The position numbers were made by a program, and so were the translations under genes. Below, one piece after another: positions 58,556 to 64,000 of a DNA stretch of 64,000 nucleotides. The notes beneath the pieces are model-generated. The model saw only the letters and a program-made list of their open reading frames with translations. It made no database searches and was not told the origin of the DNA. Source of the DNA: Bifidobacterium breve (GTDB taxonomy: Bacteria; Actinomycetota; Actinomycetes; Nanopelagicales; Nanopelagicaceae); the NCBI GenBank assembly GCA_945889195.1, contig CAMDBB010000002.1, positions 186,001 to 250,000 of the forward strand, given 5' to 3'. Numbering within the stretch: position 1 is the first letter of the stretch; every line of letters starts with the position of its first letter.

Positions 58556-60387
58556 TAATTTGAGCCTTCGTCAATTACCTCTGCGTCTTCGACGTGATCA
58601 TCCGAGTTGCTAGATGCACCTTCTGCTTGTGCTGATGCGTTTGCATACATCAAAGCGCCTAATGCTTGTGAGATAGTCGAAACCTTTTCAGTGTTTGACT
58701 TAATCGATTCGAAGTTTGCTCCACCAAGATCTGTCTTAAGTAGCGCTAGCGCTTCATCAAGTTCAGCCTTCTTGGTAGCAGCTTCACCTTCGGTGAACTT
58801 ATCTGCGTTATCGGTGAGGAACTTCTCTGTCTGATAGACGAGTGAATCACCAGTGTTACGGATTTCAGCTTCTTCACGACGCTGCTTATCTTCATTAGCG
58901 TGTGCTTCAGCGTCTGCCATCATTTGTGCGATTTCATCCTTAGAGAGCGCTGAACCACCAGTGATGGTCATGCCCTGCTCTTTACCGGTTGCAAGATCCT
59001 TTGCAGATACATGCACGATTCCGTTGGCATCGATATCGAATGTCACTTCAACCTGTGGAACTCCACGAGGCGCTGGTGCAATTCCAGTAAGTTCGAACAT
59101 GCCGAGCTTCTTGTTATATGCAGCCATCTCGCGCTCACCTTGGTAGGCCTGGATCTGCACAGCTGGTTGATTGTCATCAGCAGTTGTAAAGATCTCTGAA
59201 CGCTTTGTAGGAATTGTGGTGTTACGTTCGATGAGCTTTGTCATTACGCCACCCTTGGTTTCGATACCAAGTGAGAGTGGTGTGACGTCAAGGAGAAGAA
59301 CATCCTTCACTTCACCCTTAAGAACACCTGCTTGAAGAGATGCGCCAACGGCGACTACTTCATCAGGGTTTACGCCCTTATTTGGCTCTTTTCCGCCAGT
59401 GAGTTCACGGACTAAGTCCACAACTGCTGGCATACGAGTTGATCCACCAACAAGAACTACTGATTGGATATTTGCAATTGGAATTCCAGCATCTTTAAGA
59501 ACTGCTTGGAAAGGCTTCTTGCAGCGATCAAGTAGATCTGCTGTTAGCGACTGGAACTGTGCGCGGGTGATTGTTTCATCGAGGAACAATGGGTTCTTCT
59601 CTGAATCAACTGTGATGTATGGAAGGTTGATGGTTGCTGATTGTGAAGATGAGAGTTCAATCTTCGCCTTTTCAGCAGCCTCGCGGATACGCTGCATCGC
59701 CATCTTATCTTTTGTGAGATCGATACCGTTTGCAGATCCGAAAGTCTTTACTAGGTGGTCAACGAGTGCTTGATCCCAGTCATCTCCACCAAGGTTGTTA
59801 TCACCATTGGTTGCCTTTACTTCAACAACCCCGTCGCCGATTTCAAGGAGTGAAACGTCAAATGTTCCACCACCAAGGTCGAAGACAAGAATTGTCTGTT
59901 CTTGGTCAGCCTTGTCAAGACCATATGCAAGCGCTGCAGCAGTTGGCTCGTTGATAATACGAAGAACGTTGAGGCCAGCAATTTCGCCAGCTTCTTTAGT
60001 TGCTTGACGTTGTGCGTCATTAAAGTATGCAGGCACAGTAATAACTGCATCTGTCACGGTTTCGCCGAGATAACTTTCGGCATCGCGCTTTAACTTCTGC
60101 AACACACGTGCTGAAATTTCTTGTGCGGTGTACTTCTTACCGTCGATATCCATCGTCCAGTTAGTACCCATGTGACGTTTAACGGAACGGATTGTGCGTT
60201 CAACGTTTGTCACTGATTGACGTTTAGCAACTTCACCGACAAGAACTTCGCCGTTCTTTGCGAACGCGACGATCGATGGGGTTGTGCGAGCGCCTTCTGC
60301 ATTTGCAATAACCGTTGGTTCGCCACCTTCGAGTACTGAAACGCAGCTATTTGTTGTTCCGAGGTCGATTCCGACTGCTCTAGCCAT
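58555..60387 (-). CDS. dnaK: Chaperone DnaK (Hsp70)
   Basis: The 610-aa Hsp70 has [19 protein letters not shown] (phosphate 1), [38 protein letters not shown] (phosphate 2) and [16 protein letters not shown] (adenosine), followed by [17 protein letters not shown] and a substrate domain plus lid. The end ([13 protein letters not shown]) is the acidic tail. A SD (AAGGAG at 60395-60400) is 7 nt before the ATG. First gene of dnaK-grpE-dnaJ-hspR and under a HAIR-like operator. Confidence 0.97.
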   Translation of the reverse strand: MARAVGIDLGTTNSCVSVLEGGEPTVIANAEGARTTPSIVAFAKNGEVLVGEVAKRQSVTNVERTIRSVKRHMGTNWTMDIDGKKYTAQEISARVLQKLKRDAESYLGETVTDAVITVPAYFNDAQRQATKEAGEIAGLNVLRIINEPTAAALAYGLDKADQEQTILVFDLGGGTFDVSLLEIGDGVVEVKATNGDNNLGGDDWDQALVDHLVKTFGSANGIDLTKDKMAMQRIREAAEKAKIELSSSQSATINLPYITVDSEKNPLFLDETITRAQFQSLTADLLDRCKKPFQAVLKDAGIPIANIQSVVLVGGSTRMPAVVDLVRELTGGKEPNKGVNPDEVVAVGASLQAGVLKGEVKDVLLLDVTPLSLGIETKGGVMTKLIERNTTIPTKRSEIFTTADDNQPAVQIQAYQGEREMAAYNKKLGMFELTGIAPAPRGVPQVEVTFDIDANGIVHVSAKDLATGKEQGMTITGGSALSKDEIAQMMADAEAHANEDKQRREEAEIRNTGDSLVYQTEKFLTDNADKFTEGEAATKKAELDEALALLKTDLGGANFESIKSNTEKVSTISQALGALMYANASAQAEGASSNSDDHVEDAEVIDEGSN

Positions 60388-60471
60388 TTATTTACTCCTT
60401 ATGTCTTTTTATCCGCTCGAGCCGATCTGGGTCGAGGCTGCCCTTTCCAGGGCTCTTTGTAACCTGAGTCG

Positions 60472-60477
60472 ATTCTA
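60472..60477 (-). promoter_or_regulatory. dnaK promoter -10 element TAGAAT
   Basis: On the minus strand TAGAAT lies about 85 nt upstream of the dnaK ATG, giving a leader of about 78 nt. The HAIR-like operator begins 8 bp upstream and covers the -35 region, consistent with direct blocking by HspR. Confidence 0.5.
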
Positions 60478-60485
60478 CGCAAAAG

Positions 60486-60506
60486 GTTGAGCCTGGGCGA
60501 CTCAAG
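60486..60506. promoter_or_regulatory. HAIR-like HspR operator upstream of dnaK
   Basis: Minus strand reads CTTGAGT-N7-GCTCAAC against the HAIR consensus CTTGAGT-N7-ACTCAAG: 12 of 14 arm positions match and the 7-bp spacer is exact. It lies 99-119 bp upstream of the dnaK ATG. HspR is encoded in the same operon. Confidence 0.8.
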
Positions 60507-60545
60507 TTACATACGGTTGAACAGGCAAGGAGCGGGATTTATTCC

Positions 60546-60995
60546 TTACCCATATGTATCGCGGGGGCCTCGGCCGTTGGAGATTGAGCGCAGGCCTCGC
60601 TTCCAGGACGGAGCCTGGGGGCCGATGAAGTCGAGGGATTCAACCAAGGCGCCTGGGGCGCTGGAGCGGATCCGCTCAAGAAGTGAGGGTCCGACCAAGT
60701 TGAGCTGGGTCGCCCAGGCGGTGGAAGAACATTGCACAAGCAACCTGCCATCAAGGAGTGAGAGTGGTGTTGTGTGTTCTGCAATTTCAGGGCCGACTAC
60801 TTGAGGCCAGGTTGCAAAGAGAGTTCCTTCAGCAAGTCCTGAGTTCCAATCGCGTTGTGCAATTAAATCGTTAAGCACATTTGAAATAAGGGTTGGGTCG
60901 CCGGGCGTTTGGGTGCGCTCCTCAATCTTCTTTGCTTTCTTAATAAAGCCAGTCTTATAACTTTTAAAGAGATCGACAGCAAGGTCGCGCTTCAC
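60546..60995 (-). CDS. dciA: DUF721 protein, DciA-type helicase loader
   Basis: DciA loads the replicative helicase in bacteria without DnaC/DnaI. The 149-aa protein has the DUF721 core: LAEGTLFATWPQVVGPEIAEHT, PLSLLDGRLLVQCSSTAWATQL and LLERIRSSAP. The N-terminal basic extension (KSYKTGFIKKAKKIEERTQ) is typical of actinobacterial members. It overlaps recF by 4 nt (GTGA), in the classic dnaA-dnaN-recF-DUF721 order. The next gene in many actinobacteria, gyrB, is not here. Confidence 0.87.
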   Translation of the reverse strand: MKRDLAVDLFKSYKTGFIKKAKKIEERTQTPGDPTLISNVLNDLIAQRDWNSGLAEGTLFATWPQVVGPEIAEHTTPLSLLDGRLLVQCSSTAWATQLNLVGPSLLERIRSSAPGALVESLDFIGPQAPSWKRGLRSISNGRGPRDTYG

Positions 60996-62092
60996 GGTTG
61001 GCTCTTTTCGCTACTGACAGCACCCGGTGTGACATAGAACTTCTTTGATAATAGTTCAGCCGGTAGATCACTTTCAACAGCTGCAGTAATAAAAGTTTGC
61101 TCGGCCATCTGGGTTACTGAGGTTAATTGTTGGCGGCGTGCGGTATCGAGCTCAGCGAAAATATCATCAAGGATCAATACGGGTTCGGCGCCTTCTGCCT
61201 TTAAAAGATTGTAAGAACCGATCCGTAGTGAAATCGCCATCGACCAGGACTCGCCGTGGCTGGCATAACCTTTTGCCGGAAAGTCACCGAGTTGTAGGTG
61301 TAGGTCATCGCGGTGTGGGCCGATCAGTGAAACACCGCGTTCGATTTCTTGGCGCGATATTTCTTGTTGGCGCGCGATTAATACATCAGTGTTGTTCTGG
61401 ATATCTGCAGTTAGGTTTTCAGTACTTGACTTATATGAGATAGATGCAGGTTTCACTTCGTTAAGATTTTTATAGTTTGCTGCAACATATGGGTTTAGAT
61501 CATCGACTAACTTGATTCTTTCGGCCGTTAGCTGTGCGCCATATTGAATAAGTTGCTCTGTCCATGGAATAAGAGCGTTCTCGGGGGCGCGGGTTTTAAG
61601 TAGCGTATTTCGCTGCTTTACAACGCGTTCGTAATCAGAGATAACGCCAGCTAAACGTGGTGATTGGGTAATGAGAAGTTTGTCTAGAAAATCGCGGCGG
61701 TGGGTGGGTTCGCCTCGCACTAAATCAAGATCTTCAGGTGAGAAGTAGATGATTTGCAGAGCGCCCAATATCTCGCGCTGGGATTTAACTGAGTTGCCAT
61801 TAAGGCGTGCCCTGTTTGCCTTTGTTGCATTGATTTCAAGATCAACTTGCAAGGTGTGACCTTGGCTCTCGATTTCGGCACGGATGATTGCTTGCTCTTT
61901 ATTGAGTGCGATAAGTGGTTGGTTCTGTGAAACGCGGTGTGAAGAAAGGTATGCCAGATAGATCAAGCTCTCGGCGATATTGGTTTTACCGCTGCCGTTA
62001 TTCCCAATGAAGGTGGTGGAACCTTCAGAGAACTCAAGATCCAACTGCGGGTATGAGCGGAAATTGGTGAGCGATAGACGCGTAACGCGCAT
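60992..62092 (-). CDS. recF: DNA replication/repair protein RecF
   Basis: An SMC-like ATPase that helps load RecA at gaps. The 366-aa protein begins LSLTNFRSYPQLDLEFSEG, has P-loop GNNGSGKTNIAESL, FSPEDLDLVRGEPTHRRDFLD and the signature/Walker B region SWSMAISLRIG ... VLILDDIFAELDTARRQ. All family features are present. It follows dnaN after 19 bp and overlaps dciA. Confidence 0.95.
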   Translation of the reverse strand: MRVTRLSLTNFRSYPQLDLEFSEGSTTFIGNNGSGKTNIAESLIYLAYLSSHRVSQNQPLIALNKEQAIIRAEIESQGHTLQVDLEINATKANRARLNGNSVKSQREILGALQIIYFSPEDLDLVRGEPTHRRDFLDKLLITQSPRLAGVISDYERVVKQRNTLLKTRAPENALIPWTEQLIQYGAQLTAERIKLVDDLNPYVAANYKNLNEVKPASISYKSSTENLTADIQNNTDVLIARQQEISRQEIERGVSLIGPHRDDLHLQLGDFPAKGYASHGESWSMAISLRIGSYNLLKAEGAEPVLILDDIFAELDTARRQQLTSVTQMAEQTFITAAVESDLPAELLSKKFYVTPGAVSSEKSQP

Positions 62093-62111
62093 TGCGAAGG
62101 TTGCGCTCTCT

Positions 62112-63242
62112 TTACGAGGCGTAACGCATCGGCATCAACAGGTAGCGATAGTTCTCGATAGAAGGACCGTTTGGTTCGGTGCGTCCTGTGAGAATCGCTG
62201 GTTTGTTAGAGCCGGTAAATGAGATCTGCACAAATGGTGTGCCGACTGCTTGCAGACCATCCGCTAAGAAGGTTGGGTTAAAAGCAATTGAGATTGGTTC
62301 ACCGTTGAGTAGCACGTCGATAGTTTCAGTAGCTTGCGCCTCTTCGCCAGCGCCTGCTTCGAGAGAGACGCCACCATCTTTAAATTCAAGGCGTAGTGGA
62401 ACAGTCTTATCGGTAACAAGTGCCACGCGACGCACGGAATCTAAGAATGGAGCTACTTCAATGACAGCGATTGTTGCTGTTTCGGTGGGAAGTAAATGGC
62501 GGTATGGAGGGAAGGTTCCATCCAACATACGTGAAGTCATTGATTTACCCTCGCCGGAAAAGCCTGCCAGGCGATCGTGGGAAGTGGTGGGTGCAAATGA
62601 AAGTGAAACGTTCTTTGTGCCAACAAGTGATTTAGCTGCATCTGCAAGTGTGCGAGCGCGCATGAGCGCCGATGTTGAAAATCCTGGTGTTGCTGGGTTC
62701 CAGGTAAATTCACGGACTGCTAAACGGTAGCGATCTGTGGCCGCAAGTGTGATTGTCTCTTCATTAATTTCAACATGAACACCAGTAAGTGTTGGTAGTG
62801 AATCATCGCGGCCGGCCGCGATTGCAACCTGTGCAACAGCTGTTGCGAAGGTGTCGCTAGCAACCGAACCGGTTGTTTCAGGAAGTTCTGGAAGGTTTGG
62901 ATATTCAGAGAGTGAGAGTGTTGGAAGAGTAAATTTCGCAGAGCCTGATGTAACTAGGACTCGAGAACCATCGAGTGTGATGGTGATCGGTTTATTTGGA
63001 AGCGAGCGCGAAATTTCAGCGAGTAACTTTCCAGGAACTAGAACTGCACCTTTTTCGAGAATATCTGCTTTAAAAGAAGATTTGCTTGATGTCTCAAGAT
63101 CAGAACCACTAAGAAGTACTTCATCACCGGTTGCATCGATTTTGATTCCAAGGAGTTCGGTTTTTATTGGGCGTGATGAAAGTGAGCGCGAAACCCAATT
63201 CACTCCATCTGTAAGTGATTGTTGATCAACTGTAAATTTCAC
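62112..63242 (-). CDS. dnaN: DNA polymerase III beta sliding clamp
   Basis: The replication clamp. The 376-aa protein has three similar domains and standard elements such as LLSGSDLETSSKSSF, GKLLAEISRSLPNKP, PTLTGVHVEIN, ATDRYRLAVREF and the C-terminal NYRYLLMPMR peptide-binding region. The start is GTG at 63242, with GAGGG 7 nt upstream. It lies downstream of dnaA across the oriC-like gap, on the same strand, and is followed by recF. Confidence 0.96.
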   Translation of the reverse strand: MKFTVDQQSLTDGVNWVSRSLSSRPIKTELLGIKIDATGDEVLLSGSDLETSSKSSFKADILEKGAVLVPGKLLAEISRSLPNKPITITLDGSRVLVTSGSAKFTLPTLSLSEYPNLPELPETTGSVASDTFATAVAQVAIAAGRDDSLPTLTGVHVEINEETITLAATDRYRLAVREFTWNPATPGFSTSALMRARTLADAAKSLVGTKNVSLSFAPTTSHDRLAGFSGEGKSMTSRMLDGTFPPYRHLLPTETATIAVIEVAPFLDSVRRVALVTDKTVPLRLEFKDGGVSLEAGAGEEAQATETIDVLLNGEPISIAFNPTFLADGLQAVGTPFVQISFTGSNKPAILTGRTEPNGPSIENYRYLLMPMRYAS

Positions 63243-63593
63243 GCCGTAGCCCTCGCACTCATGTAGGTGTTTTGATGTAGTAGAACTGTAATTTGTGGAT
63301 GGTCCGCTTGGAAACGGGTTTTATATATATAAAGGTAGTAGTAGTAACTGGAGGTGAAAACTGTGGAAAGGTAAGGAAAGAGCAGGTCAGAACCTTTATT
63401 TAATTGCGCAAGGATGTGGGTAAGTGGGTAAAAGGTGTGGGTAGAGCTGTGCGCTAACTTCATCGTCCCTCTCCCTCTCTGATGTCTTAAATAATTACCC
63501 ACAGAAATCTTCGATCTATCCACAGTTATCCACAAGTTATCCCCACCTTGGGGGTAAAGAGGGTGAAAGCGGACAAATAAGCGTAAATCAGCC
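63243..63593. other. oriC: dnaA-dnaN intergenic region, probable oriC
   Basis: This 351-bp gap holds no gene. Plus-strand DnaA-box-like 9-mers are TTACCCACA (63495-63503), CTATCCACA (63516-63524), TTATCCACA (63526-63534, perfect) and TTATCCCCA (63537-63545); the last three start 10 and 11 bp apart. Reverse-oriented boxes are TGTGGGTAA (63415-63423), TGTGGGTAG (63436-63444), and weaker ones at 63362-63370 and 63294-63302. An AT-rich perfect palindrome TTTATATATATAAA (63320-63333) and a TAG-triplet run TAGTAGTAGTAA (63336-63347) follow. Position and content fit an actinobacterial origin. Confidence 0.85.
63320..63333. repeat. 14-bp AT palindrome in oriC (candidate unwinding element)
   Basis: TTTATATATATAAA at 63320-63333 is a perfect palindrome without G or C. 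It is directly followed by the TAG-triplet run and lies on the dnaN side of the DnaA-box cluster. Confidence 0.6.
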
Positions 63594-64000
63594 TTAACCC
63601 ACCTGCTGCTTAATACGGGTGGTGAGCTCATTAACCTGGTTATAGATCGAGCGGCGCTCTGCCATGAGTTCGCGGATCTTTCGGTCGGCATGCATCACGG
63701 TGGTGTGATCGCGGCCGCCAAATGTCTGACCGATTTTCGGCAATGAGAGTTCGGTTAACTCACGACATAGATACATCGCAATCTGTCGCGCATTAACAAG
63801 TGCGCGAGAACGAGATGTTCCACAAAGATCATCAATTGTCAGGCTGTAATAAGCAGCGGTTTGAGCCATGATTGTTGGAGCGGTGATTTCAGAGGTTGAT
63901 TCATTAGGAATCAAATCTTTTAATACGATTTCAGCAAGCCCCATGTCAACAACTTGGCGGTTAAGGGATGCGAAAGCAGTAACACGAATAAGCGCACCTT
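63594..64000 (-). CDS. dnaA: Chromosomal replication initiator DnaA (partial, N-terminus off the window)
   Basis: The visible C-terminal 135 residues include the end of the AAA+ domain ([14 protein letters not shown]) and all of DNA-binding domain [22 protein letters not shown] and the signature [14 protein letters not shown]. The frame continues through base 64000, upstream of the ATG at 63944, so the gene is cut by the window edge rather than short. It is transcribed towards the oriC-like gap and dnaN. Confidence 0.96.
   Translation of the reverse strand, partial: GALIRVTAFASLNRQVVDMGLAEIVLKDLIPNESTSEITAPTIMAQTAAYYSLTIDDLCGTSRSRALVNARQIAMYLCRELTELSLPKIGQTFGGRDHTTVMHADRKIRELMAERRSIYNQVNELTTRIKQQVG

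Noticed and set aside
62179-62730. 183-aa plus-strand open frame antisense to dnaN
   Set aside because: Shadow of dnaN; no SD or motif.
63239-63691. 150-aa minus-strand open frame across the dnaA-dnaN gap
   Set aside because: It runs through DnaA boxes, the AT palindrome and the 3' end of dnaA in another frame; composition is non-coding.

Overview
This window appears to be the origin-proximal part of a low-to-medium GC, streamlined actinobacterial chromosome. The heat-shock operon dnaK-grpE-dnaJ-hspR with an HspR-type HAIR operator, a fused MFS/dTMP-kinase gene, an actinobacterial-type topA-tmk-holB neighbourhood, pervasive 1-4 nt gene overlaps and many apparently leaderless genes all fit this. 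A freshwater 'acI' lineage (Nanopelagicales, Planktophila-like) is the best guess; that placement is inference and no 16S gene is present.

Layout. 1-2353: edge of a surface-polysaccharide locus (nucleotidyltransferase, cupin, partial zinc alcohol dehydrogenase, glycosyltransferase). 2363-5906: a carbon-metabolism operon (class III aminotransferase, aldose epimerase, PfkB sugar kinase, UPF0303 protein). 5925-8595: a three-gene extracytoplasmic flavin electron-transfer module (ferric-reductase-like flavocytochrome, FMN-binding protein, ApbE). 8673-12526: nucleotide-sugar enzymes and an O-antigen-ligase-like protein. 12618-16041: an abundant-looking secreted surface protein with a heptad-repeat tail, directly downstream of an ECF sigma factor that carries its own transmembrane segment and extracytoplasmic domain. 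16163-36911: a visibly AT-richer glycan island with about ten glycosyltransferases, an ABC flippase, enzymes for UDP-xylose, UDP-galacturonate and dTDP-3-amino-sugar synthesis, and several methyltransferases; genes there change strand often.

37031-47142: housekeeping genes (holB, MFS-tmk, galE, topA, H+-pyrophosphatase hppA). 47349-52934: a LacI-controlled fructan/sucrose uptake locus (LacI regulator, two permeases, binding protein, GH32 hydrolase) with two matching candidate operators. 52959-56730: DedA, pyrE and a DUF1800/DUF1501 pair. 56727-60387: hspR-dnaJ-grpE-dnaK. 60546-64000: dciA, recF, dnaN, a 351-bp oriC-like gap and the 3' part of dnaA.

Genes join up functionally. Sugars released by the GH32 enzyme could be phosphorylated by the PfkB kinase at 4513-5421. 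RmlA/RmlB feed the FdtA/FdtB-like pair. The Uxs and epimerase products would supply the neighbouring glycosyltransferases. The strongest non-routine signals are the membrane-tethered sigma factor next to the surface protein, a recurrent -10 hexamer exactly 6 nt before start codons, and the structured oriC gap. I saw no tRNA, rRNA, CRISPR array, insertion sequence or prophage.
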